A DNA stretch of 64,000 nucleotides from Acidicapsa ligni (GCF_025685655.1 NZ_JAGSYG010000001.1:62001-126000), one strand, 5' to 3'. Numbered from the stretch's first letter, positions 1 to 11,781 are shown. A program made the numbers and translations. Notes: generated by a model not told the origin, from the sequence alone.

Positions 1-1278
1 CCTGGCATACGATACCAAGCGTGCAGCATTGTTATGTTCACGCTGCTTCTTTTGCTCTACCGTCTCATTGGCTTCAGCCGCGTCTGGTTTGAATGGCTTT
101 GGCGGATCGAAATCTCCTTTGAAGTAACCGACTCGCAGGCTCTTCCAATCGAGATTTGCGTCCCAGTTGAAGGCTGCATTGCGTGTCGCCAGATCCTGCT
201 CATCGGGGCCGTGGATGCTGTTCAATACGATGGCGCAATCCTCCACGCTTCGACAGATAGGGCCGAGCTTATCCATCGTCCAGCTCAAAGCCATCGCCCC
301 TGTGCGGGGAACGAAGCCGAAGGTTGGACGCAGGCCGGTATCGCCGCAACGGGTGGACGGTGAAGAGATCGACCCGAGCGTCTCCGATCCAATTGCAAAC
401 GCTACACAGCCGGCGGCAACTGCACTGGCTGGACCAGCGGAGGAGCCGCTTGAGCCTTGTTTCGGGTTCCAAGGATTGCGCGTTCGACCGCCGAACCACT
501 TGTCTCCCATAGCCAGCGCGCCAAGAGTCAACTTGGCGACGAGCACAGCGCCGGCTGCGTCCAATCGCCGCACGACGGTTGCGTCCTCGTTGAAGCTTTG
601 CCTTTCGAAGCCGCCTGCGCCCCACGTGGTCGGGTAGCCCTTAACTGCGAGCAGATCCTTGGCTCCCCAGGGAATGCCATGCAGGAGGCCACGATATTTG
701 CCAGAAGCTATCTCCGCATCGGCAGCTCTGGCTTGCTCCAGAGCCCGCTCCTCGGTGAGGGTGATGGTGAAATGCAGACTGCTGTCGTATCGTTTAAGGC
801 GCTCCAGATACATCTGCGTGAGGGCGAGCGAGGTTACTTTACGCGACCGGATCAGCTCGGCTAATTCTCGCACCGTGGCAAAAGCCAGATCTTCGATTTT
901 GGATGGAGCCGCGACCGAGGGAACATTACTCCAGCGCGGCTCTTTGCGATCGGTGTCGATCTTCGCGCCCGGCGGCAAGGGATCGAATACAAATGCCGGT
1001 GCGACGCTATTGGGAATCTTCAGTGCTCGAATTGCTGCGTAGGATTCGCGCTGGCGGGCAAGCCCGTTGAGCATCATGGCCTTTTGTTCGGCGGTCAGCG
1101 AAACGCCAGCCAAGGCGGCTGCATCCTCGATCAATTGCGGAGTTATCTTTGGTTGCTCCGATTTGGCGGCATCGCCCTGGGCCTGTGCAGACAGGGTATA
1201 CAGAACTCCGGGGAGCAGCGCTGATGCTACTCCGGCATTGGTACAGGCCGTCAGAAATCTTCTGCGGTCAAATGTCAT
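1..1278 (-). CDS. Tat-exported amidase (amidase signature family), C-terminus beyond the window
   Basis: This is an amidase-signature hydrolase that would cleave amide bonds outside the cytoplasm. About 426 codons are present and the reading frame runs off the left edge without a stop. The N-terminus carries a twin-arginine signal (RRRFL at residues 5-9) followed by a hydrophobic stretch ending near residue 35. The Ser-cisSer-Lys triad is visible: the lysine in GAKDLL, the glycine/serine-rich GSSGSSAGPA loop, and the serine in the GSETLGSI segment. The last motif is usually GSDTGGSI, so Glu and Leu replace the common Asp and Gly. The start is the ATG complementary to 1276-1278. Substrate cannot be told; such periplasmic amidases in Acidobacteria are commonly annotated only as glutamyl-tRNA amidotransferase A-like. 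The Tat signal argues against a role in tRNA amidation. Confidence 0.88.
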   Translation of the reverse strand, partial: MTFDRRRFLTACTNAGVASALLPGVLYTLSAQAQGDAAKSEQPKITPQLIEDAAALAGVSLTAEQKAMMLNGLARQRESYAAIRALKIPNSVAPAFVFDPLPPGAKIDTDRKEPRWSNVPSVAAPSKIEDLAFATVRELAELIRSRKVTSLALTQMYLERLKRYDSSLHFTITLTEERALEQARAADAEIASGKYRGLLHGIPWGAKDLLAVKGYPTTWGAGGFERQSFNEDATVVRRLDAAGAVLVAKLTLGALAMGDKWFGGRTRNPWNPKQGSSGSSAGPASAVAAGCVAFAIGSETLGSISSPSTRCGDTGLRPTFGFVPRTGAMALSWTMDKLGPICRSVEDCAIVLNSIHGPDEQDLATRNAAFNWDANLDWKSLRVGYFKGDFDPPKPFKPDAAEANETVEQKKQREHNNAARLVSYAR

Positions 1279-1423
1279 GGTGAGATGCCTTCTCGAGAAC
1301 GAATTTGTCTTATTGGCAAGGTACCGGGCGAGAACAGATGGATGCAAGTCTGTCGTGTCGCGGAGGATACGGCTTTTGAATCTATATACCCAGATCGGAA
1401 CGCGACTGGCGGATCGAAATGTT

Positions 1424-3868
1424 TTACGCCAGCGTTCCTATGGATTGCAAGGGGCTTTCGAGGACGCGACGCAGCGCCATCTCCGCAGTTTCCGGCCTGC
1501 CCAGAAGAAATCCCTGCGCTTCATCACAACCAAGCGAGCGCAGGATTTCGAGCTGCTGTTCAGTTTCAACACCCTCGGTCACGACGCGCAGATTGAGCGC
1601 CTTAGCCATAGCGAGCACGGACCTGACCATGCTGACGGTGGCTTGATCCGTTGTCAGATCTCTCACAAACGACCGATCAAGCTTGACTGCATCGATGGGC
1701 ATACGCTGCAGATAGCTCAGGGAGGAATACCCTGTGCCAAAGTCATCTAGGGCAACGCTCAGCCCTAATCGCTGCAGTTCGCGAATTCGCGAGACTGCCA
1801 GATTCAGGTCGCGGATGAAAATACCTTCGGTGATTTCCAGCTCCAGAAGTGAGGGGGGAAATCGGGTAAGGGCGAGGATCTCGGTGATGATGTGGGTGAA
1901 GTCGGGCCGCATGAACTGCATCGGAGAGATATTCACTGCAACACCGATCCGGCGGCCGGAGTCAGTCCAATTCCTGGCCTGGATCAGTGCTTCATGCAAG
2001 ACCCGGCGACCGATTTCCGTGATGAGTCCGGTCTGCTCGGCGATTGGGATAAATCTGTCTGGAGGAATCGTGCCCAGCTCCGCACTATGCCAGCGGCATA
2101 GCGCCTCGAAACGAACCAGCCGCCCAGTCACCACCAGAAACTGTGGTTGGAATACGACGGTGAATTCGTTTTCACGCAAGCCACGTAAAAGAGCGGACTC
2201 AATCTGATGGCGCTGCGCGGCGCGCTCCTGCAATGCCGGATCGGCCAGAAAGATCGAATCGCCTCCACGCGAGCGAGCTTCCAACATGGCTGCGCGGGCG
2301 TATTTCAGCAGCGTGTCGGCGTCGGCTCCCACAGAGCCACGGCGCAGGCTGCCGATATCCCGGCCTGCATCGCTGGAATAAGCAATTCCAATACTCGCCG
2401 ATAGAGGAATGCGATGCTTGCTGAATTGGCTGGCGCGATGAAAGACCTCACGCAGTTGCGTCGCCCGCGCGAGTGTTGCCTCGTCATAGGGAGCAGCACG
2501 AAGCAACACTCCGAAGACGTGGTCATCCAGTCTGGCGATCACTTCTCCCTCCTGGCGGAATTGGGAGAGGCTGGCTCCAACCTCATTCAATATCTCGTCC
2601 GCAACTGTGCGCCCGAAGGTACCTTTCACAAAGTCGAAGCTGTCGATTTCGAGATACAAAAGGGCGATGCATCCCTCGCCGGGCGCACATTTCTCAAGCT
2701 CGGCGGCGAGAATCTCTTCGAAGTAATGGAGATTCGGAAGATTCGTTACAGGGTCAAAATTGGCCAGGTACGCGAGACGATCATTCGCCTCTTTCTGGCG
2801 CGTAATCTCTTCGGTAATAGAGAAGAAATGCGGTTCGCCCTCAGCGGTGTTGAGCAATGCGACGCTATTGCGCACCCATACGGTTTTTCCATCTTTGCGG
2901 ATAACCTTACGCTCTGCCTGATACGAGGCTTCGGTACTCCCGGGCATCAAGTCAATCCGCTGCTCATGATTTTTCCGGAATTCCGGCGCCACAAAAGCAT
3001 CTCCTTTTGTGCCGATCAGTTCGTCGATTTCATATCCCAGGATCTCGGCTGCTTTTTGATTCATGGAGAGAATCGTCCCGTCCAGCTTGAAAATTCCCAT
3101 TCCGACGGATGCGGATTCATATGCCTGATGAAATCGGCTCTCACTTACCAGCAAATCATGGGTGGCTCGCTTCAACTGTTTTTCGGTGCGAATCCGCTTC
3201 CAGTCTATCCAGATGAGAAGAGACAGCGAGGCAAGGGTGATTGCCAGCAGCGCAACCAACTCGTGCAATGCTCCGTTGAGAGCGTTCGAGACTTCCTGAA
3301 TATGTTCGGCGGAGGCTTTCTCAAAGGCGGTGCTTGCATCATTCACGGCCTGCTCTACCGGGAAGAATTCTTCTTTTCCCAATCCCTCATGCGCCCCATA
3401 CGATTTCGGCGTCTGGCTGCGCATTTCTGTCTTAATGAGCAGATCTCGTTTCGTTTTATATTGTCCCCACTTTTGTTGGAACAGCTCCTGACTGCTGCTG
3501 GGAATACCGAGTTGTGATACCTGGCTCGACAACAACTCAACTGTGGCATCCCCCTGGTTCAGCATTTGAATCTCGCGCTGCAACTGGTCTGGCTTGCCTG
3601 TCCCCAGCAGGATGCGAAGAAACCTGCGGCGGCTCTTCTGAATCTCGTATTGCAGTTCACCTTCAAGGCGAATTCCCTGCACATCAATCGCATACACATC
3701 ATGCAACAACCTGAGGTCACGGCTGACCATGGGAATTGTATGCAGAGAGGCGAATCCCAATGAAACGGCGAGAACTATCACCGCACCATAACGCACGTTT
3801 GAACCCGTCATTAAGACAGAGAAAAAACGTGCTTTGGCCGAATCTATTTGGGACCAAGATAGAATCAC
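1424..3868 (-). CDS. Membrane PAS-GGDEF-EAL protein, probable cyclic-di-GMP phosphodiesterase
   Basis: An 814-residue inner-membrane signalling protein. A first membrane helix lies near residues 27-47, then a periplasmic domain rich in helix-forming residues, a second helix near 205-225, a PAS domain near 245-360, a GGDEF domain near 370-535 and an EAL domain near 555-800. The GGDEF active-site loop reads RLDDHVFG instead of GGDEF, so cyclase activity is probably lost. The EAL domain keeps EALCRW, LELEITE, and DDFGTGYSSL with KLDRSF, the residues expected for metal binding and catalysis. I infer that it degrades c-di-GMP in response to a periplasmic signal, with the degenerate GGDEF perhaps acting as a GTP sensor. 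It stands alone: the amidase follows 145 bp downstream on the same strand. An internal start at the methionine of MTGSNVRYG is possible. Confidence 0.88.
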   Translation of the reverse strand: MILSWSQIDSAKARFFSVLMTGSNVRYGAVIVLAVSLGFASLHTIPMVSRDLRLLHDVYAIDVQGIRLEGELQYEIQKSRRRFLRILLGTGKPDQLQREIQMLNQGDATVELLSSQVSQLGIPSSSQELFQQKWGQYKTKRDLLIKTEMRSQTPKSYGAHEGLGKEEFFPVEQAVNDASTAFEKASAEHIQEVSNALNGALHELVALLAITLASLSLLIWIDWKRIRTEKQLKRATHDLLVSESRFHQAYESASVGMGIFKLDGTILSMNQKAAEILGYEIDELIGTKGDAFVAPEFRKNHEQRIDLMPGSTEASYQAERKVIRKDGKTVWVRNSVALLNTAEGEPHFFSITEEITRQKEANDRLAYLANFDPVTNLPNLHYFEEILAAELEKCAPGEGCIALLYLEIDSFDFVKGTFGRTVADEILNEVGASLSQFRQEGEVIARLDDHVFGVLLRAAPYDEATLARATQLREVFHRASQFSKHRIPLSASIGIAYSSDAGRDIGSLRRGSVGADADTLLKYARAAMLEARSRGGDSIFLADPALQERAAQRHQIESALLRGLRENEFTVVFQPQFLVVTGRLVRFEALCRWHSAELGTIPPDRFIPIAEQTGLITEIGRRVLHEALIQARNWTDSGRRIGVAVNISPMQFMRPDFTHIITEILALTRFPPSLLELEITEGIFIRDLNLAVSRIRELQRLGLSVALDDFGTGYSSLSYLQRMPIDAVKLDRSFVRDLTTDQATVSMVRSVLAMAKALNLRVVTEGVETEQQLEILRSLGCDEAQGFLLGRPETAEMALRRVLESPLQSIGTLA

Positions 3869-4030
3869 AGGATATAAGTTACTACGGTACTACTATTGTG
3901 CCCTTTTATTTCGAACCAAAGTACCTAATTCGTATCTTGTATGTTGATCTCGGTCATCAACTGTAAATACGGACAGAATCGAACCGTAAAATATACCGCA
4001 CAACGGTATAGATGTTAGAAATTAAATTGC

Positions 4031-4055
4031 CCGGCTGCAGTTGAACTGCAGCCGG
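4031..4055 (-). terminator. Hairpin terminator downstream of gyrB
   Basis: Two perfect 12-base arms (CCGGCTGCAGTT and its complement) are separated by one base, starting 24 bases after the gyrB stop codon. Read leftward the hairpin is followed by a T-rich stretch (AATTTAATTT); read rightward it is followed by CTTTTT, so it could stop transcription both ways. Confidence 0.75.
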
Positions 4056-4079
4056 AGCCTATCTTTTTACATATCTTGA

Positions 4080-7085
<3,006 letters not shown>

Positions 7086-7253
7086 ATGAAGCTTCCTATC
7101 CGCATGTTTGCCCTTTCTCTAGCCATCGCTGGAACCTTTACTGGAACCACCGCGCCCAGGGCTTCTGCAATTCCGTCCATTGTTACGAATGCCGCCCCAG
7201 GTCCGTTACCTCTCTGCAACCCCCTCGCGCAGGACTGTCCCAACATCCGCTAA
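7086..7253 (+). CDS. Small exported peptide with two cysteines, function unknown
   Basis: A 55-residue open frame that I do not recognise. The ATG at 7086 has GGAG nine bases upstream (GGAGATCATCCCG before ATG), better placed than the in-frame start at 7071. Residues 1-28 form a classic signal peptide: basic MKLPIR, a hydrophobic core, and an AxA cleavage site (ASA). Cleavage would leave a 27-residue, proline-rich peptide with two cysteines six residues apart (C16 and C23 of the mature part), able to form one disulfide. A gene for a seven-helix membrane protein begins about 105 bases downstream on the same strand. Possible roles such as signal peptide or small periplasmic factor are guesses; a chance open frame cannot be fully excluded. 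Confidence 0.55.
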   Translation: MKLPIRMFALSLAIAGTFTGTTAPRASAIPSIVTNAAPGPLPLCNPLAQDCPNIR

Positions 7254-7358
7254 AGAAGCTCTAGCACAAAAGTGCCAGCACGTGGCGCACGAATTGATTG
7301 AGCGGCTCCATAAAACACGCTATTCTGTAAGTAGTCTCAGGATGGTCGGAGCTGTCAC

Positions 7359-8231
7359 ATGTCATTGTCTCTAGCCCAGGCAGTAATCTTACATACCGAT
7401 GTACTGGTTTCCGTCATCCTCTGTGCGGTCTTCTTTAAGCCTACGTTGCGGAAGACTTACCCCAGGATTACAGCGTACCTCTGCGTTCGCGCTGTTACCG
7501 GGGTAATCATTGATTTTCTCTTCTATGGGCCTCTGCTAGCCAGTCCTTCGCTTTACACGAAAGTGCATTTCGTCGTGTACTGGGCCAGCTCCATGATCTC
7601 TGCCGCACTTTTGTTCCTCTCGTGCCTGGATGTCTATCGCGAAGCCATGAGACCTCTGCCGGGATTGGCCAGGATGGGAACAGTGGTTTTTCGCTGGGCG
7701 TCCCTGGCATCCATCCTGGTAACCGCTACATCGCTCACTACTGTCACTTCCGGACCGTCCATTGCGGTAAATATTTTTACCCAAATCATGCGCTGCGTCG
7801 GAACGGTGGAGCTGTGCCTTCTGGCCTTTTTGATCATCAGCATGAAGGCAATAGGCTTGTCGCCTCGCAATCGCCCGTTCGGTATCGCTATCGGGTTAGG
7901 TGTTATGGCCGCGAGTGACTGTACCCAGACATTTGTAATGTCGATGCATCCAGGACTTGGAGCTCCCATTCAACTGGCGGTGCAGGGATTTGAAGTTGCA
8001 GCGATTGGCCTGTGGCTGTTTTATGGAGCTCTCCCGGAGCCAGCACGTAAGCCCGTGACGCTGCCGGTTGAATCGACGATCTATCGCTGGAACCAGATTG
8101 CTTCCGCTCTTGGGCACAAGGGAACCCAGGTCACGGTACAGCCTGCGCCGAGCTTCTTCCTCGTCGATGTGGAGAAGGTTGTCGAACGGGCCTTTGTTCG
8201 CACGTTGAACGGCAAGGAATCTGAGTCCTAA
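7359..8231 (+). CDS. Seven-helix integral membrane protein of unknown function
   Basis: A 290-residue hydrophobic protein with about seven predicted membrane helices (approximately residues 8-25, 40-58, 68-90, 106-128, 133-160, 170-188 and 198-220) and a soluble C-terminal tail of about 70 residues rich in charged residues near its end. GGAG lies seven bases before the ATG. I recognise no enzyme or transporter motif; similar unnamed proteins seem common in Terriglobia. It may be expressed with the small exported-peptide gene upstream. A strong bidirectional terminator follows. Confidence 0.8.
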   Translation: MSLSLAQAVILHTDVLVSVILCAVFFKPTLRKTYPRITAYLCVRAVTGVIIDFLFYGPLLASPSLYTKVHFVVYWASSMISAALLFLSCLDVYREAMRPLPGLARMGTVVFRWASLASILVTATSLTTVTSGPSIAVNIFTQIMRCVGTVELCLLAFLIISMKAIGLSPRNRPFGIAIGLGVMAASDCTQTFVMSMHPGLGAPIQLAVQGFEVAAIGLWLFYGALPEPARKPVTLPVESTIYRWNQIASALGHKGTQVTVQPAPSFFLVDVEKVVERAFVRTLNGKESES

Positions 8232-8252
8232 ATCCGAATCTTTTAGACAAGC

Positions 8253-8289
8253 AGAAAGGCCGGAATCTCCCAGAGATTCCGGCCTTTCT
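8253..8289. terminator. Bidirectional hairpin terminator between convergent genes
   Basis: Two perfect 17-base arms beginning AGAAAGGCCGG with a three-base loop (CCA) sit between the membrane-protein gene (ends 8231) and rpmA (ends 8331, opposite strand). The A-rich left end and T-rich right end allow function in both directions. Confidence 0.9.
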
Positions 8290-8330
8290 ATTTGTCTCTC
8301 GAAACCTGTCTCTCGAAGCTAGTTCACGAA

Positions 8331-8594
8331 CTACAGAACTGCGAGCGGTTCGACAAAGGCAAAACGGCCCTTGTTGCCACGATCGCGGAACTGCACGGTG
8401 CCGCTGATCTTGGCGAAGAGAGTATCGTCCTTGCCGATGCCTACGTTCAGGCCTGGCTTGATTGGTGTTCCACGCTGCCGAACGATGATCGTGCCGCCGG
8501 TTACGACCTGACCGCCGAAAGCCTTGACTCCCAGCCGCTGGGCATTTGAGTCGCGTCCGTTTGTTGAACTACCGCCACCTTTTTTATGTGCCAT
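8331..8594 (-). CDS. rpmA: 50S ribosomal protein L27
   Basis: L27, 87 residues, contacts the tRNA acceptor ends at the peptidyl-transferase centre. The N-terminus [16 protein letters not shown] and the [22 protein letters not shown] region are diagnostic. It starts directly with MAHKKGG, without the cleaved leader found in Firmicutes. It lies 64 bases downstream of rplU on the same strand, the usual rplU-rpmA pair. obgE, often the third gene of this operon, is instead about 10 kb away. Confidence 0.97.
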   Translation of the reverse strand: MAHKKGGGSSTNGRDSNAQRLGVKAFGGQVVTGGTIIVRQRGTPIKPGLNVGIGKDDTLFAKISGTVQFRDRGNKGRFAFVEPLAVL

Positions 8595-8658
8595 TGCAAA
8601 ATCCTTTCAAATGTCCTGGGCTTGGTTGCCCTTCAAAATCTTTGAATGCGCCTGAAGC

Positions 8659-8994
8659 TTAGACAGCCGCTGTGTAGGGAACGCCGTCAACTTCAATCGA
8701 CTTGATGCGAACTTCGGTGAACGACTGGCGATGCCCCTGCAGCTTCTTGTACTGCTTTTTGCGCTTCAGGTGGAAGACCAGAATCTTGGCGTGACGGCCT
8801 TCGCTGACCACCTCGGCGGTAACCGTTGCAGTTCCCGGCTTGGCAATCGTTCCGGGCTCACCGGAAACGGCCAGCACGTCAGAGAACACAACTGTCTGGG
8901 GCTCAGAGTCAGTCGACTCAACTTTTTCAATCTTGACGACATCGCCTGGGGCGACCCGGTACTGCTTACCACCGGTACGAATCACAGCGTACAT
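8659..8994 (-). CDS. rplU: 50S ribosomal protein L21
   Basis: L21, 111 residues, begins MYAVIRTGGKQYRV and carries the KFHLKRKKQYKK-type basic segment that binds 23S rRNA. The frame is open further upstream to 9018, but the ATG at 8994 is the start: it is preceded by GGAGG six bases away and matches the family's N-terminus exactly. It heads the rplU-rpmA operon; its promoter must lie in the region 8995-9453. Confidence 0.96.
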   Translation of the reverse strand: MYAVIRTGGKQYRVAPGDVVKIEKVESTDSEPQTVVFSDVLAVSGEPGTIAKPGTATVTAEVVSEGRHAKILVFHLKRKKQYKKLQGHRQSFTEVRIKSIEVDGVPYTAAV

Positions 8995-9453
8995 AGAACC
9001 TCCAGCGCTGCCGCTCATTTTCAGGCGCGCATCAAAAACATTCCGATTGAATGGGCAAATACATGCTCACCCTGGCAATACTCAAGTTCGCTCTCTCAAA
9101 CAAACCGCAAACGAGTACTGACAAACAGGGCTACAGGCAGAATCGCCAAACTAAGGTAGTGTACCGTCTTTCGTTTCCCAACGTCAATGCTTCTGCTCGA
9201 CCAAAAGAAGGGAGATGGGCCTGAGACCGCTCCTTGCAGCAGGCGGAGCAGAGCTTAAGCGGCGGATCGATCTTCCAAGAGGCCTCGCTGCTACGACATA
9301 AGGATGTCATAGCGAGATTCTTGCGACGGAGAAGAAATGTGGTCATCATAGATACATGTATGGATTTTCGGGACGTTTCACGGCTTTAGCCCGTGTCGAT
9401 CTACTGAAATGCCATGAAGATCGCATCGCTAGAAGGAAAGCTGAGAACCGACC
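8995..9453. other. Intergenic region between rplU and the fosmidomycin-exporter homologue, with a REP-like palindrome
   Basis: About 460 bases with no convincing gene; the small open frames here lack ribosome binding sites and family resemblance. It should hold the rplU promoter. At 9379-9395 lies CACGGCTTTAGCCCGTG, an imperfect palindrome of the kind (…GGGCTAAAGCC…) that I recall being dispersed in acidobacterial genomes. Only one copy was noticed in the window, so the repeat claim is tentative. Confidence 0.4.
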
Positions 9454-10701
9454 TTGACCACCTCTGCAGTAGTTCCAACAGAAATTAAAGCCCCCAGGCC
9501 TCTTGCCAGTCCCTCGCCGGAGGGAACACTGCTGCGCGTTCTCGCCGCGGTCAGCTTCTGCCATCTCATCAACGACATGATGCAGTCGCTGCTGCCGTCG
9601 ATTTATCCGATTCTGAAGACCTCGTTTCACTTGAATTTCAGCCAGATTGGACTCATCACGCTGGTCTTCCAGATCACGGCCTCGTTGTTGCAGCCGTTCA
9701 TCGGCACGTTTACGGATCGACGTCCTGTTCCGTGGTCTCTACCAATCGGGATGACGACCACGTTGGTGGGACTGGTGCTGCTGGCCTATGCGCCGACTTA
9801 TGGAATTCTGCTCATCGCGGCTTCGCTGTTTGGGATTGGCTCGGCAATCTTCCATCCGGAATCCTCCCGGGTGGCGCGTATGGCGTCCGGAGGCAAGCAT
9901 GGCTTTGCCCAGGCGTTCTTCCAGGTGGGCGGCAATACCGGGTCGGCCATCGGACCGCTGCTGGCGGCTTTCATCATTTTGCCGCGAGGACAGATTGGCG
10001 TCCTTTGGTTCGTCGCAGCGGCTGTTGCCGGAATCGTGGTTCTGAGCTGGGTAGGCAACTGGTATAAGCACCGGTTGGAACACCTGAAGTCTCTGCCGGC
10101 CGCGCACCGCGAGATCCATCCTTCTTTGCCACGACATAAGGTGATCGGGGCTCTGACCATCCTGATGCTGCTGGTGTTTTCGAAGTACTTTTACATCGCC
10201 AGCCTCACCAGCTATTACACCTTTTACCTGATCAGCCGATTCCACGTTTCCGTGGCCAGCTCGCAGTTGCACCTGTTCGCGCTTTTTGGCGCTATTGCTG
10301 CAGGCACGCTGATCGGTGGCCCAATCGGCGATAAGATCGGGCGCAAGTATGTCATCTGGTGTTCGATTCTTGGGGTACTGCCCTTTACGCTGATGCTGCC
10401 GTACGCCAATCTCTTCTGGACGGGCATTCTCAGCGTGATCATTGGCGTTATTATCGCTTCGGCATTCTCGGCAATTCTGGTTTATGCACAGGAGCTGGTC
10501 CCGGGGCGCGTTGGAATGATCTCCGGGCTATTCTTTGGATTTGCTTTTGGGATGGGCGGCATCGGGGCCGCTGTGCTGGGGCAATTGGCAGACAAGACGA
10601 GCATCATCTTCGTATACCACGTCTGCGCTTATCTGCCCGCGATTGGCCTGCTGACGGGCTTTCTGCCTAATCTCGAACCGGATCGCAATAAGAAGTTTTA
10701 G
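9454..10701 (+). CDS. fsr: MFS exporter, fosmidomycin resistance (Fsr) family
   Basis: A 415-residue major-facilitator protein with 12 predicted helices that closely resembles E. coli Fsr throughout: the LPSIYPILK N-terminal helix, HPESSRVARMASGG loop, FSKYFYIASLTSYYTFYL segment, the IGGPIGDKIGRKYVIW motif between helices 8 and 9, and AFSAILVYAQELVPGR. It should export fosmidomycin-like or other small compounds by proton antiport. The start is a TTG at 9454, with a weak GAGA upstream; no better ATG exists before the first helix. It stands alone and ends in a strong terminator. Confidence 0.9.
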   Translation: MTTSAVVPTEIKAPRPLASPSPEGTLLRVLAAVSFCHLINDMMQSLLPSIYPILKTSFHLNFSQIGLITLVFQITASLLQPFIGTFTDRRPVPWSLPIGMTTTLVGLVLLAYAPTYGILLIAASLFGIGSAIFHPESSRVARMASGGKHGFAQAFFQVGGNTGSAIGPLLAAFIILPRGQIGVLWFVAAAVAGIVVLSWVGNWYKHRLEHLKSLPAAHREIHPSLPRHKVIGALTILMLLVFSKYFYIASLTSYYTFYLISRFHVSVASSQLHLFALFGAIAAGTLIGGPIGDKIGRKYVIWCSILGVLPFTLMLPYANLFWTGILSVIIGVIIASAFSAILVYAQELVPGRVGMISGLFFGFAFGMGGIGAAVLGQLADKTSIIFVYHVCAYLPAIGLLTGFLPNLEPDRNKKF

Positions 10702-10707
10702 GCGCGA

Positions 10708-10744
10708 AAAAGGGCGTCATCTCTCCATGAGATGACGCCCTTTT
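10708..10744. terminator. Bidirectional hairpin terminator after fsr
   Basis: Perfect 16-base arms (AAAAGGGCGTCATCTC and its complement) with a five-base loop, beginning six bases after the fsr stop and ending in TTTT. It also serves the convergent LEA-like gene that ends at 10784. Confidence 0.92.
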
Positions 10745-10783
10745 CTGGATCTATGAGGCGATCGGGCAATCAACGGCTGCCGG

Positions 10784-11242
10784 TTACTTAGGCTGGCTGT
10801 CGGTTACTTTCTGCTTTTCTTCTTTCGCCTTGTCCTTGGACTCAATCTTGGTTTCCTTGGTCTTATCGCCGACCTTGGTCGAGGTTTTGTCCTTGCCTAC
10901 AAGTTTCTTTGCGCCTTCCTTGGTCTTGTCGTAGCCCTTGACGGAAGTTTCCTTGGTCTTATCGGTGGCTACGGTCCCGCCTTCTTTGGTCTTGTCGTAG
11001 CCTTTTTCCGTGCCAGTCTTTGTCTTGGATGCTACTTTCTTGGTGCCGGCCTTGGTCTTGTCATACGCCTTGGTTGTTCCCTTTTTAACGGCGTGGCCAG
11101 TGTCTTTGCCTGCATCCTTGGTGTCGGTTCCAGCCTGCTTTACATCCTGGCCGGCCGTTTGTGCAATGCCAACCGCCGAAACTGACATAACGGATGCCAG
11201 GGCGAACGAAGAGATCATGAGCTTGAATCTAAAGCTGTTCAT
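10784..11242 (-). CDS. Exported lysine-rich LEA-like repeat protein
   Basis: A 152-residue protein with a signal peptide (about residues 1-28, cut after VGIAQ or thereabouts) and a highly charged mature part made mostly of Lys, Thr, Asp, Glu, Gly and Ala. Residues 58-123 are three tandem 22-residue units each starting K-(A/G)-YDKTK-(A/E)-G, i.e. two 11-residue turns, the periodicity of group 3 LEA proteins. I infer an unfolded or helix-forming protein in the periplasm or envelope, perhaps protecting against desiccation or osmotic stress; no enzymatic motif is present. The ATG at 11242 (MNSFRFKL) is preferred over a start six codons upstream because the signal peptide begins there. Confidence 0.75.
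   Translation of the reverse strand: MNSFRFKLMISSFALASVMSVSAVGIAQTAGQDVKQAGTDTKDAGKDTGHAVKKGTTKAYDKTKAGTKKVASKTKTGTEKGYDKTKEGGTVATDKTKETSVKGYDKTKEGAKKLVGKDKTSTKVGDKTKETKIESKDKAKEEKQKVTDSQPK
10874..11071 (-). repeat. Three 66-bp in-frame tandem repeats in the LEA-like gene
   Basis: These bases encode residues 58-123 of the LEA-like protein as three consecutive 22-codon units. The units are diverged, with the YDKTK core best conserved, so the array is old rather than freshly expanded. Confidence 0.7.
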
Positions 11243-11516
11243 AGTTCGATAGAGTAGCATTCGAAGCTTTTGGTTGCACTAAAAGACTTCCTTTTCGCTT
11301 CAATCGTCCCATAAAAACAGGCATCGAGACCGATTACGGCTGTCCTGTTTGCCGGAAATCAGATTCGAGGTATACTAGAGGTTCGGCAGCCGGTCCGCGA
11401 ACCGCGTCTTCGAGCGTTGAGCAGTTTCGATGCAAGCAAGATGCCTGGCCTATGCGCTTTCGCAACCGCCCCGATGCCCGTTAGGGACACCCTTTCAGGA
11501 TTTTGGAGTTAGCACA

Positions 11517-11705
11517 ATGGCACAGGTATGCGACGTATGCGGCAAAGGCCCGCAGTTCGGTAACAACATCTCTCACGCACACAACGTCACCCGTCGTCGT
11601 TGGAGCGTTAATCTGCAGGCTGTCCGCACTCTGATCAACGGTACATCCAAACGTATGCGCGTCTGCACCAACTGCATCAAGAGCGGCAAAGTAGCTAAAG
11701 CTTAA
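11517..11705 (+). CDS. rpmB: 50S ribosomal protein L28
   Basis: L28, 62 residues, with [13 protein letters not shown] at the N-terminus, the HNVTRRRW segment and a second Cys pair (CTNC), giving the four-cysteine zinc-binding form. The frame is open back to 11430, but the ATG at 11517 is preceded by GGAG and matches family N-termini. It is a single-gene unit, ending in a hairpin terminator. Confidence 0.96.
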   Translation: MAQVCDVCGKGPQFGNNISHAHNVTRRRWSVNLQAVRTLINGTSKRMRVCTNCIKSGKVAKA

Positions 11706-11758
11706 ATATTGCCGGTCGTTTTTTGACCAGACTTCAGGCTTGAATTCAGCTCTTCAGG

Positions 11759-11781
11759 CCCCGCCCACAAGGCGGGGTTTT
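11759..11781 (+). terminator. Terminator after rpmB
   Basis: CCCCGCC and GGCGGGG arms flank a five-base loop (CACAA) and are followed by TTTT. It lies 54 bases after the rpmB stop. Confidence 0.85.

Noticed and set aside
2414..3517. Plus-strand open frame of 367 codons
   Set aside because: It is antisense to the GGDEF/EAL gene and resembles nothing.
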